Source: Polytrichum commune
Taxonomy: Eukaryota > Streptophyta > Polytrichopsida > Polytrichales > Polytrichaceae
Assembly: GCA_950295325.1 (NCBI GenBank)
Contig: OX485803.1
Location: forward strand, 15,934,001-15,998,000
DNA: 64,000 bases
Reading direction: 5' to 3'
A model generated the notes under the pieces. It was given only the letters and a program-made list of their open reading frames with translations, did no database searches and was not told the origin of the DNA. A program made the position numbers and the translations under genes. This document shows, one piece after another, positions 50,777 through 60,666 of the stretch (the stretch's first letter is position 1; each line of letters begins with the position of its first letter).

Positions 50777-51226
50777 TCAAAAGTTGAATGGACACGCATG
50801 TAGACGACATCCACCACTTCGACTAAGTTTTGGTTGTGGTTCGATACGTTCAGTATCTCTTGGTTGGATTTGATTCGAAGGCAGATTTTGCGCTGACTTG
50901 CTTGTCAACAAACGCTTCTCTCGAACGCGTTGAGTCTGTGCACATCGATTTTTGCACAGTATCTTACTGATGACGTCCTTGCACTCCTTTGAGAACCTAT
51001 CTAATTGGCATGAACCTCGTTTCGCAACTTCTCGAAGCGGCCGTTTCTTCATGTGCACCGTATGATCTGCAACCAAGTAGGTCGGGTCGTTGAAATCGAT
51101 CTCGTTCAGAAGGCCCGTGTGGTGTCCGCACGAAAATTCAACATCTTCCCATATAGTTTCGAGGGGGATCCCCACCATAAAACTTAATGTCATCTCCATG
51201 TGGGGCGTTCCCAATTTAGACGTCAT
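50777..51226 (-). CDS. Hypothetical ORF, 149 aa, unrecognised
   Basis: The frame is open over 450 bp with base composition less AT-rich than its surroundings. The product is basic toward the C-terminus (REKRLLTSKSAQN) and has scattered Cys and His. It could be a decayed exon of a longer gene. No domain is recognised. Confidence 0.25.
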   Translation of the reverse strand: MTSKLGTPHMEMTLSFMVGIPLETIWEDVEFSCGHHTGLLNEIDFNDPTYLVADHTVHMKKRPLREVAKRGSCQLDRFSKECKDVISKILCKNRCAQTQRVREKRLLTSKSAQNLPSNQIQPRDTERIEPQPKLSRSGGCRLHACPFNF

Positions 51227-51574
51227 TGAATTTGGTGTGGTTGATATGTAGATTTAAGAATGGACAACAAAGAAGACACGTGCTCTAAAATATTATGAGG
51301 GCAATGGCTACAATGTCAATTCAGATTTGCTAATTGTCTTGTACTATTGCATGTTTAATACCCAAACAGAAGTGGGTTGGTGAGAAAAAGTGTCATGTTT
51401 TAGGCACATATACACTTAGTTATGTAGGTATACCTTAGTTCAACAACCTTTCATTTCGTAACATTGTTCAGCTGAAATCTCGCGTCTCGAAGTTGCAGCT
51501 TACAAAATGGGGGAGAAATAAGATGACATTGTATTTGTTCAGGCGGCACATTGGGCATATATATATCTCACGAT

Positions 51575-51628
51575 AGTAGAAGTAGAAGTAGAAGTAGAAG
51601 TAGAAGTAAAGTAAAAGTAAAAGTAAAT
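51575..51628 (+). repeat. AGTAGA / AGTAAA microsatellite
   Basis: About five AGTAGA units change into AGTAAA units. Confidence 0.9.
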
Positions 51629-51710
51629 AATACATGTAATTTTGTACCATGCCTCAGCACTCGGGGATTTTTGAGGAATAGATGACGATAGTCAAAGTAA
51701 AAGTTGTTGA

Positions 51711-51801
51711 GCTTAGGGCTTAGGGCTTAGGGCTTAGGGTTTAAGATAATCATCTCAACTAAGTAACAGTTGATCATCAAAGGGTTTAGGGTTTAGGGTT
51801 C
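51711..51801 (+). repeat. Interstitial telomere-like heptads
   Basis: Four units of the variant GGGCTTA (51711-51744) are followed, about 40 bp later, by canonical TTTAGGG units (51781-51800). TTTAGGG is the usual plant telomere unit. Short runs are also known as telo-box promoter motifs, so a regulatory role is possible. Confidence 0.75.
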
Positions 51802-52211
51802 AGGTGCTTGCAAGGCTGGATTCTTAGTTAGGGCGGGGAATTGGGGTCGCATGAGTTGCTCTTGTCGATCTCATGTTCATCGTATGTTGCGTGAATGGTG
51901 TTTCTTTGACTTATGAAATTGATGTGTGAATGGAAATTTTCTAATATTTCTTTGCTCTATACTCATCTCTGGGTTCCTTGCTCTGGATACTGGTGTGTCA
52001 ATCCCTAAGCAGAGTTGTTCTGTTGAGACAATCTGCATCTTCAGTAAGGATCGTCATTATAGAGCTTACAGCATATCTGTGATCTGGGTGAGAGGCTGTG
52101 ATTCTACAGTAGGGATTAAATCTAAAATCTCTGGTGGGAGTTGTGAGGTTTTTGACAAATAGATGAAGGTTCCATTCTCCCAATACTTCTGCGGCCAATG
52201 TGTCTGCAGGT

Positions 52212-52807
52212 CTAAGGTACGTGGGTGTGGATGTTCGGTTCGGTTTTTCATCTTCTCCAACTTCTACCGACTAGATTTTACACAACGCAACTTGTTTTGC
52301 GTTAGCGAACCTACAATGAAGCATCAGCAAAATTGGATTGGTAATTGGACCTTCTCTGACTTAGTTATGGTTATTGGAAGTGCATGTTCCCTGATACCTT
52401 CACTGTACTCTCATTTGTGGTTCATAACATTACTAAGCAGGTAGATGACGATCTCTTTCTAGAGAAAGAGGTTGTGATTTAAAACAACTTTGATATATTA
52501 TAGGTGCTTGTCGTAATCTCTACAATACACACATTACACATCCTAAGTGCTCCCCATAAATTGGGAATCCCAAAATTAAAGGAGAATTATGCTCATCCGA
52601 TACCTAATTCCATAGAATGAAACCAAGGAGTTGAGGTAATGTTATGTCACTCTTAAGTGCGGAGTAGCTAATAAGATTGAGGACGTAATCCAATTTCTTT
52701 TCAACATGTGTCTTTATGGCGTGTGTTATTTGATCGTTACCACCCACCAATCAAATATAAATGTCCAATTAAGAAAAATAATCAAATAACACCCGCACAG
52801 CTTAGAA
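52212..52807 (-). repeat. Dispersed repeat family D, copy with both ends
   Basis: The ends are CTAAGGTACGTGGGTGTGGATG-like (left) and the complement of CACCCGCACAGCTTAG (right). The interior GCGAACCTACAATGAAGCAT matches the other copies. Confidence 0.55.
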
Positions 52808-53858
52808 GCTGCTGCACTGGTATTTCAAAGCTCTTTACTGTCATGGACTCTTTAATTTCAAAGCTAAAGCGGTTTGCCACAACGGACCAAATTATAACGT
52901 GTTGCAAAGGGAAGTCGACTGAATTTTCTTTCCTTCTGCAGTGGTGTTCAGTGCATATAGAAGAGTGGACACGCCTGAGCTACTAGGGAAGACGCATCCG
53001 AACCAACCAATTCAATAGGTAGGTGAATTCTGTTAAACCTGACGTTGAAATTGTACACTTACTTCTGATGACAATCGTACTACAAATTACAAAAGCAATT
53101 TGATACTAAACTCTTAAACTCCCTTTGTCGAAGTCGAATGCAGGGTGAATATTGATTTCCTAAGCAATTCTTGCATGTAGTATTTAAGCACGCCAATTGT
53201 TCATATTATTCGACATGTGACGTCCTGAATTAGACATTTTTCACCTCCTCAAGTGCAGCATGCGGTGTCATTAATGCTAGACCCAGAGAATATTATGAAA
53301 TCTTCACCACTCATCTCAGGGTTGCAAGTAATTCATCGTCCAAGCTTCAAGTGATCCGTATTGTACTCTCAGATAGTGAAGATCCAAACTCGAGTTTTGA
53401 AAAGGTTTTTTGAGATAGAAGCAGGAAGCAAATCAAAAGGTGGACAGAACCATTAAAGACTTTCTTGAGAGTGAGACATCTTACCTACAATTTCACCTTA
53501 ACCCTAACAAACCCCAATGTAGATCTTTTACACAGGCTTTGACAAGGCGCTGGTAAATTTCCCGATTACAATGTTACTAAAGAAATGCAATCTAAAACCA
53601 CACATTTTCATGGTGTAGCAAAACTCTTATGTTCAGAAGCGCAGGCACGAGTTTATTTACCACTTTCAAACGGAATCCGTCAAACAAACAAACAAACTGA
53701 AGGATGACCGCAACAATTTTTATATACGAAACGCGCAAATTAAATTGAACACCCTCGGAGAGGAAAAACATATGTACATAGGCAATTGATGAAACCATCT
53801 TCTACATGAGTTCACTGATGCACACTACTTGGAGAACACTTCGTAATGAAATCGGTGC
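52808..53858. other. 3' flank of the short LEA gene
   Basis: Unique-looking sequence that would contain the 3' UTR of the minus-strand LEA gene. No other gene is visible. Confidence 0.45.
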
Positions 53859-54945
53859 TCATGAAGGTTTATTTGGGTTGACGGTGTCAGCTACAGATTG
53901 CGCAGCATTGCTGACAGCATCCCCAACCTGTGAAGAAGAATTCGCACAAGTGTTACATTATCACATGACTGCAATGTGCATAATCCCAACAGAGATACAG
54001 AAGGCAAAGATGGCAAACAGGTGTACAAACAGACAGAGGTGGCCACAGCAGATTTACTTAAATTTCTTTTACTGAATGTGCCAGTAATGCTTAATAATAC
54101 CTGCTGAAGCACATTGCCAGTGCCCTCTTTGGCTTGGCCAGCTTTGTCTTTGGCAGCCTGGGCGGTGTCTGAGGTGGCCTGTTTCGTTTGCTCCCATTTC
54201 TCTCCTGCATAATTCCCAGCTTCACTGCTCTTCTGTTGCGTCGCCCCGGCTACATCGGAGGCTTTGTCTTGGACTGCTCCAGCAGCATTCTGATCACGAA
54301 CAAATACCACCATCAAGCACCAAAATCAAATGAACCGAAGAAATCAGGAGCATACCATGGAATCTACAGCATACCATGGCATTTCCGACCAACCACCATA
54401 ACCCACCCAAGTAGCAGAAAATGTAAAAAATAACAACAAGTGTACCGGGGGTTGCAAAAATCTATAATAGAGCATACCATGGCATTCAAAGACCGCGCAT
54501 TCCTCCTGACAAGCTGTTGATTAATTGTAAACAGAACGATGTAACAAATGAACCAGAAATTAATAGAACAGAAAAAGCATCACAACAGATGAAGAGGAGA
54601 ATTGCACAGATTTAGAGCATACCATGGCATTTCTGTCCAACTACCATAACCCACCAAGTACTTACAAGCAGAAATGTAATTTCATAACAAGTGTACAGGA
54701 GAAATGCAGAAATCTACAGTAGAGTATACCATGACATTCAGACACCGCCCATTCATCCCGACAGGCTGTTGATTAATCATAAACAGAACGGGTTGACGAG
54801 GTGAAAGCTACTGATGCCCAGGCATAACTGTTAAAATTGGTACCTTCGTTGCGTCTTGAGCTTCCCCAGCCTTTTGCTGACCGTAATTCTTGGTCTCCTC
54901 GCTCTTTTGAGCTGCAGCGTTCTTGGTATCGTCGTAGCTCGACAT
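53859..54945 (-). CDS. LEA protein, group 3-like, short paralogue (3 exons)
   Basis: Minus-strand exons 54945-54844 (34 codons), 54289-54101 (63 codons) and 53927-53859 (22 codons plus stop) join with phase-0 GT-AG introns into a 119-aa hydrophilic protein. It is rich in Ala, Lys, Gln, Asp and Glu and has no Cys. The stretch TAQAAKDKAGQ (residues 76-86) is very close to the canonical 11-mer of group 3 LEA proteins. These proteins are disordered in water and fold into amphipathic helices on drying, protecting proteins and membranes. The C-terminal exon (GDAVSNAAQSVADTV) aligns with that of the paralogue at 58302 (GDAVANAYQSVKDKV). The start is fixed by the identical 34-codon first exon in both genes. 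It is transcribed away from the second LEA gene. Confidence 0.88.
54369..54800 (-). repeat. Tandem duplication of about 247 bp in LEA (short) intron 1
   Basis: The string AGCATACCATGGCATTTC at about 54369 recurs at about 54616. Both are followed in order by CCATAACCCACC, AACAAGTGTAC, and a CTGTTGATTAAT...AAACAGAACG block. Both units lie inside the first intron (54290-54843). Confidence 0.8.
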
Positions 54946-55426
54946 GACGGTGATGGGTGTGGATGAGTACTCACTCACTGATGAGAAACGACCGATCCGA
55001 GGCTTCAATACAAACTCCTACTCGAAGTTCTGCAACTTTGTCAAATTAAAGGGGCTGTAATTAATACGATGATAATACGAGAATGGCTAACAAGTAATTG
55101 AGTCATGTTATTCAGGGATGTATAGTTCTGCTCTTTTTATGTGAAAGCGAGATCGAACCGCTGTCGTTGGAAATTGTATCTCCGCGGCGGTGCGGGTGGA
55201 CGCATGCCTCTCGCTATCGATAAGAGGCCAATAGCATCTAGACACGAAGTGGGTGCAGTTTTGGCGACATCCTGCAGTGATGAGTTCGACTGGCGGGGCA
55301 CACCAACCCAACCCAACCGCCGCTGAATTTTTCTTTTTCCACCCAATTACTGTCCGCCAACTCGAGTAATAAGAAATCGGATCGACCCTAATGTCAGATC
55401 AGGGGGTTAAAATGCTACGTGGCCTT

Positions 55427-55433
55427 CATCGGG
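55427..55433 (-). promoter_or_regulatory. ABRE-like motif upstream of the short LEA gene
   Basis: ACGTGGC lies 482 bp upstream of the minus-strand start codon and about 43 bp outside the left arm of the 165-bp inverted repeat. ABREs work in either orientation. Function is inferred. Confidence 0.45.
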
Positions 55434-55667
55434 ACTTTCCAAGTGGCCGGACTCTTGGCCTTATTGGTGGGGGTGCCCTGTCACTAGGGCGCTCCATAGA
55501 ACCAAGGGCAGAGTGCACCCTGGCCATGGATGCGCCCCGGGACGGTGGACGGTGCAGATTTTAAGCGGGCAGCGGGCCCTGCCAGGGCTGCGGGCCCCGG
55601 GCACGGGGGAGGGAGACAGGGGAAGGGAGGGCTGACACCCCCACTTGGGCACCAATGATAGGGAGCA

Positions 55668-55867
55668 CCGGCAGTTAATTACAGATTTCCCAGAAATAAC
55701 CAGTTGAAGTTCAAGACTGCAGGAAAAAGACCGATCAGTTTAAGAGGAAATTATCGAGTCTACCCCAATTTAATAAAGGAAAACCAGAGGATGTCAACAT
55801 GTAACCGGTTGACTTGGCAAACACTAGGATCTCAACCAGTTATGCCCAAAAATCTCCCCCATCACTG
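55668..55867 (-). mobile_element. hAT-like MITE, CARTG family, copy 6 (truncated)
   Basis: It is in reverse orientation. The 5' end is intact (CTCCCCCATCACTG at 55854-55867). The other end is lost or degraded, and no clear target duplication is visible. It lies inside the 165-bp-inverted-repeat element. Confidence 0.7.
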
Positions 55868-56134
55868 CTTCACACGTGAGATTGCGAGTAGGGAGTACTT
55901 GGACACTTGGACTACCGTTCTCCCTCTTCAAAATGACGCGTTTGGGAAACACAAAAGAAGGCACACGATCAAGATGTCGTTCTTTCATTAATATGACATA
56001 TGGCGTAAATTTGTTGTATTATTGAGGAAATACAAAAACATAAGTAATATAAGCTTCAAAATAGATACAACGTTTTAAGCAATATAGATGGTATGAAACA
56101 ATATCTCATAACTCCACACAAATATATATATATA

Positions 56135-56250
56135 TTCCCAATAATTCTTGAAATAAGAGTTCAATTTTTTTTGGTGTTGCCTACCCAAGTTGGCAACGAT
56201 TATCTGGATTTCTACTAACTTTTGAAAACTAACAATTTCATCAAAACCAA
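56135..56250 (-). repeat. Transposon-derived segment encoding a QHQKxLxSYF peptide (copy 2)
   Basis: Read on the minus strand, this matches 18428-18570 (+) over about 120 bp. Both translate to GRQHQK-S/K-L-D/N-SYFKN. The Q-x2-L-x2-Y-F pattern resembles a PCNA-interacting (PIP) box, known from the C-termini of some pogo-type transposases. It directly follows the broken ORF. Confidence 0.55.
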
Positions 56251-56254
56251 AATA

Positions 56255-57353
56255 TCAAGAGTTTTTTTTCCAACTATCTAATTGGCTGTGTATGTTGGCC
56301 CAATCATCGTCCTTCACTTGTCCACCTTTTTGCATAGAGTATGCCAAATTGGAAACCTCTTTTGGGGTAGGAAAAAACCTATAAGAAATTCTTTCATGAG
56401 GCTCAACTTGTTCCTGTAAAATAGGCGCCTTACTTCGAGCTGCAACAACTGTTGAATTCACCTTATTCATGTTATGCAAGTTTTCTTGGAGATGATGAAT
56501 GGCCAGAGGGTGGAGAGGCAAGAAGAACACGTCATCAATTGAACCAGGAACATGTCCAGACTGTCCTTTGTGAAGATGGATCTGTAATATATCTCAACAT
56601 CAAAGTATGCAATAACAATTATTCAAATTAAAAAGAAATATATAAATCTAGTTATACAAATATGCTTAAAAAATAAAGAATTCAAATGAGGTTAGCAATA
56701 TTACCTCTACATCTCTGTCGTTATTTGTTGGATGCACAATCTTGATGAGGAACTCACGTCCAGCATATCTTGTTATACTATATTGTCGAATTTTTGTGGT
56801 GGGTAAAACAAGTGAAGTTTCATTTGTCCTTCTTTTTTTCCCATCCCGAAAATAGCCGCCCCGACTACACCGATATACAGTAACTCTTGCGGGAAAAGGG
56901 GTGGCAGTAACGATATACTCATGATTAAGTTTCAAGTGGACCTGATATTCATAACAATGCCAACATATAAGATTATCAATATATTTAAATAAAATACTAA
57001 TATACTATAATAAAATATATAAAATATCTAATAATGTATTGAATTATGATGAAAGGATTAAATATAATATTACCTTATGCTAAAAAATAAGCTCTTTCAA
57101 TCTTTCTTCTAGATAATTGGTTGGCACACGAATGACCTCATCGTAGACTTTATGACGATTATCTAGATTTTCGCTTTATTGGGCTTGGACGTTTCTTTGC
57201 AGAGCACATAGAACATTGAAGGCAAATTTCTCTAATGTATTTGTGCGGGATTCCATAGTGAGAAGATCCTACGAGCCACCCTTTTGAATTGATAATATTT
57301 TGGGTAGCATTCATTCCATGATGTGGAATTTTACTTGTATGGGCTTCAAACAC
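56255..57353 (-). pseudogene. Broken spliced ORF with zinc-motif and CaRF-like segments
   Basis: On the minus strand, 57353-57159 encodes an integrase-zinc-like segment with paired His (positions 5, 11, 12) and C-x2-C-x2-C (44, 47, 50). After a frameshift and an in-frame TAG (near 57080), a splice donor leads to exon 56941-56705 (79 codons). A phase-0 intron then leads to 56581-56255 (108 aa plus stop). The last part contains GHVPGSIDDVFFLPLHP, a pattern that I associate loosely with CaRF-like/KRBA2-like proteins found in or near transposons; that assignment is from memory and unverified. The frameshift and stop mean no full product. It is probably the relic of a transposon-encoded or captured gene. 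Confidence 0.55.
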
Positions 57354-57989
57354 AATATTCTCACACTCTTCAAGAAATAACCAACCAGGTGAGAGATATT
57401 AACATTCTTATGAAACAGTCTCAAGTGGTTATTGTGTTGTGCTACACGTAGGCTATTCTCTAGTTTCCTCCATTTTTTAATATGAGGAGGAGGAGGAAGG
57501 TGACGACGGTTGCCAAACCCCAGCCTTCCTAAACCCTAAACCCATGACACAGCAGAAGCAAGCAGTGGAGAGAATACCTTGGTGAGAGCGAGGAGAAGCG
57601 AGCAGGAGCGGGCGGAGCAAGAGCGGGCGGAGCAGGTGTCAGAAGGGCCCACCCTGACCACAGTTAACCACTTCAAGTGGTTAACCTATTTTGGATGAGG
57701 GGGGCTTGGATGACGAGTCATGGATGGAAGTGTAAGGTACGAGTGTACATGTTAGTTCGCCCCAGCCGGGTGTCAGCCCTCCCTTCCCCTGTCTCCCTCC
57801 CCCGTGCCCGGGGCCCGCAGCCCTGGCAGGGCCCGCTGCCCGCTTAAAATCTGCACCGTCCACCGTCCCGGGGCGCATCCATGGCCAGGGTGCACTCTGC
57901 CCTTGGTTCTATGGAGCGCCCTAGTGACAGGGGGGGGCGTGGTACGTATGTATGAATGGAGCATGCCAGAAGTTTGCCCGCATGTTCAT

Positions 57990-57996
57990 ACGTGGC
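57990..57996 (+). promoter_or_regulatory. ABRE-like motif upstream of the expanded LEA gene
   Basis: ACGTGGC, the core ABA-response element bound by bZIP factors of the ABF/AREB type, lies 306 bp before the start codon and 58 bp outside the right arm of the 165-bp inverted repeat. Function is inferred. Confidence 0.5.
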
Positions 57997-58114
57997 GTCC
58001 ATGCTATCCAAGCTTGCCAAGTGGCGAATTGTTGACCGCCTTCTCAGATTCCGAAGAAAATCAATCGGAGTCTAAGTTAGGAGGTCGCATTGGTACCCGA
58101 TTGGTAACACATAA

Positions 58115-58129
58115 GTATATATACGTGAC
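58115..58129 (+). promoter_or_regulatory. TATA-like and ACGTG-like motifs of the expanded LEA gene
   Basis: TATATATACG runs straight into TACGTGAC, about 175-185 bp before the start codon. This gives a plausible core promoter overlapping an ACGT-core site. Confidence 0.4.
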
Positions 58130-58301
58130 ACCCAATGACCCTGAACACATCAGATTTGAGTTCCGCCCATATCTCCTAACATTTCGCAGTTTAAGCATTT
58201 AGTTCTAGACCTTGCCTGCTGCTTCTAGATTCGAGGAAGTTGCAAAGTTGCTTGATTTTCGCCGAGTTTCAAGGTTTACTTCGTTCTCTAACTTCGTAAG
58301 T

Positions 58302-60666
58302 ATGTCGACCTTTGACAATGCCAAGGACACCACCGCACAGAAGGCCGAGGAGGCCAAGAGCATGGGCCAGGAGAAGGCCGGACAGGCTCAGGGCAGCGCC
58401 GAGGTATGAATTCGCACTAGTAGAGCCCCATCCATGTCTTGTTTGGGGCTACAACAAATTTCGGAGTAACTTGTGAGACTCTCGTGGAAATTCACGGAAA
58501 TGGTGCATAGAAATCTTTCTTCCTTTCTCTTTGCCGGTTAGAGTTGAGGAGCTGAAGACACTGTGTAGGGAGTCCAATGTAGCACTTTGGAATCCTACAC
58601 GCTCCTCTCCTTTCACGCAAGAGTTCTCCAAATTGATCCACGAATGCCAAGTCATGAACTTGGGGATGCGTGCTGAATCCTGGATTTTGGATTTTCTGTC
58701 GTACCGACTTTTGCAAATTTTGTATGTTGTCCTGGCACTTAACCCGAAGAGAATGTAACCGACCAAAATGGAATCTTACTCGTTCCTCACTCACAGAGCT
58801 CACCAAATTAGATTGCGACTGGAAACCAAGAGTGGCAATTGGTAAACTTGGGATGCGTGCAGAATCAACTCTGGAATCCAGGATCTCATCGTGTTTTGTA
58901 AAGTTGTTCAAAATTTGCATCATCTGTGCTGAAGAGAGTTGTGTCCTTCCTCACACACCTTCTACACCTTCCTCGCTCACAGATTTCCAAATCGATCCAC
59001 AATTTTCGAAACGTAGAGTGGGCAGTGGTAAATTTGGGATGTGTTCAGAATGCTTATAATCAAAAAATCTGTTGTCCCGCTTCTTGCTTACGTCTGCAAG
59101 TATCCAAAACTTCTTAAATGTTTGGTCCGGAGTTTCTCAAACCTCGACCCTGATGGAATGGAGTAATGTTGTTTGTATGTATGTATAGAGTGCTGCCGGG
59201 ACTGCCCAAGACAAGGCAGGAGAAGCGGGCAACTTCGCAGGATCCAAGTACCAGGACGTCAAGGGCGCAGCCGGTGACGCCGCAGGATCTGCCCAAGACA
59301 AAGCAGGCCAGGCCACAGATTATGCAGGGAGCAAGGCCGACGACGCCAAGTCGGCCGCTTCTGACACCGCGGGAGCCGCCAAGGACAAAGCGGGAGACGC
59401 CACCGGTGCCGCACAAGACAAGGCAGGCCAGACCGGGAATTTCTTGGGCGACAAATGGGAGCAGACGAAGCAAACTACCGCGGATTCCACCGGAGCCGCT
59501 CAGGACAAGGCTTCCGATGCCGCTGGCGCTGCCCAGAATAAGGCCGGCGACGCTGTGGATTATACCAAGGACTCTGCTAACTCTGCTTCCCAAATGGCTA
59601 CCGAGAAAGCCACCCAGGCCAAGGATGCCGCCGGGAGTGTCCTCCAGCAGGTAGGTTTCGCCAATTGTTTCGGTTGCACCATAGCTGCTTCAATCTTCTT
59701 CCCAACCCTTCCTCCGAGGTTTTGATCCTCATCTGTGAAATCTGGATTGGGGTAGAAAGTGAGGTGAATGTTTGGGTCTCGGTGCGACATTCTTAGTATG
59801 TTGGCCTGAAATTGAGTATAACCCAAATGGTTGCCCAGAAGGCTAACCGAAGTTGAATCTTCTTCAGTCGGTGAGTGAAAATGGTCGGGATTTGGAGTTT
59901 AAGCCTTCAACCGAGTGAACGCTACAACCAAATCCATCTTCTTCGGTTAATATCATCTTTCACTTCAAAATTTGAACGGTATGAAAAAGAAAAGTCTGGT
60001 GAAATGTTTGGGTGTCGTCCCGACATTCTTTGCATACTTACTTGAATTTGCTTGGACATGCTGTATTGCATCCCATATGGTTGCCGATAAGGCTAACCAA
60101 GCCGGGAGCGTCCTTTAGCAGATAAGATTCAGCAATTGTTTCGATTGAACCATAGTTCAGAGTTATGCTTGAATCTTCTTCTGTCAGTGTGAAAATTCTC
60201 GGGTGTCGGAATTGAATTTACCTTCAACTTGGAAAATTCCAAAGTCTGCCGGGAAATCGGTCTTCGTCTGTGAACTCTAAAATCTGAACATTCCTAATTA
60301 CTTTAACTTGTGGGGGATTCAATTCTTTCTTAGGCATCCTGAGATTTGCGCTGTCTGAACATAGAGCTTTACTTCTTTGAATCTTATCTAGGGCGTACTA
60401 CTGATATATTCTGTGTGCTCACTTGAATTTGTGAGGGTTACATTCTTTCTCGGCCATTGCTGAGATTTGGGTGGGGTGAATGTTTGGGTATTTTAAGATT
60501 ATGATACTCTTGACGTCATTGCCTGAATTTGTGAGGGGCTCGTTCTTTCATGGTGACGATACTTGCTAATATATTCGTGCTGTCTGTAACCATGGTTGTG
60601 CAGACTGGTGATGCTGTGGCCAATGCCTACCAATCCGTGAAGGACAAAGTGACCCCACAGCAGTAA
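58302..60666 (+). CDS. LEA protein, group 3-like, expanded paralogue (3 exons)
   Basis: Exons 58302-58403 (34 codons), 59189-59650 (154 codons) and 60604-60666 (20 codons plus stop) join with phase-0 GT-AG introns into a 208-aa protein. It is hydrophilic, Cys-free and dominated by Ala, Lys, Asp, Gln and Gly. Exon 2 contains repeated cores of the type A-A/Q-D-K-A-G/S at about residues 40, 70, 99, 110, 139 and 150, the 11-mer-like pattern of group 3 (LEA_4-type) proteins. A KWEQTKQ block (123-129) is shared with the short paralogue at KWEQTKQ 65-71. Exon 2 is 91 codons longer than in the paralogue, so growth occurred by internal repetition. The expected role is desiccation or osmotic protection in the cytosol or an organelle; no clear targeting signal is visible. 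ACGTGGC and TACGTGAC motifs upstream fit ABA control. An AATAAA lies at 60933. Confidence 0.9.
58550..59060 (+). repeat. Three diverged tandem units in LEA (expanded) intron 1
   Basis: Units at about 58550-58740, 58745-58930 and 58930-59060 each carry a CTC(A/G)CTCAC or CTCCTTTCAC lead, then TCCAAATTGATCCA or a variant, then AACTTGGGATGCGTGC or a variant followed by AGAATC or TGAATCC. They lie inside intron 1 (58404-59188). Confidence 0.65.
60077..60170 (+). pseudogene. Decayed duplicate of LEA exon 2 end inside intron 2
   Basis: The block GCCGGGAGCGTCCTTTAGCA matches the end of exon 2 (59631-59650), but with CAG changed to TAG and the donor changed to ATAAGA. What follows (CAGCAATTGTTTCGATTG, then an ACCATAG string and TTGAATCTTCTTC) matches the first bases of intron 2. 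This is therefore a tandem copy of an exon-intron junction, about 471 bp downstream. The preceding phrase KANQAGSVL is still readable. Confidence 0.75.

Larger units (their letters stand above)
55476..57932. mobile_element. 2.46-kb element bounded by a 165-bp inverted repeat
   Basis: The arms 55476-55640 and 57768-57932 appear to be near-perfect reverse complements. They are GC-rich and begin CCCTGTCACTAGGGCG. Long terminal inverted repeats of this size suggest a Mutator-like or foldback element. The nine flanking bases on each side (GTGGGGGTG and GGGGGCGTG) agree at seven positions, a possible 9-bp target duplication. Inside are a CARTG-type MITE (55668-55867) and a decayed spliced frame on the minus strand. 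It sits between the two divergent LEA genes. Confidence 0.7.

Noticed and set aside
59114-59593. 159-aa minus-strand and 162-aa alternative-frame products over LEA exon 2
   Set aside because: Low-complexity shadows of the Ala/Lys repeat exon. The sense frame alone shows paralogue conservation.
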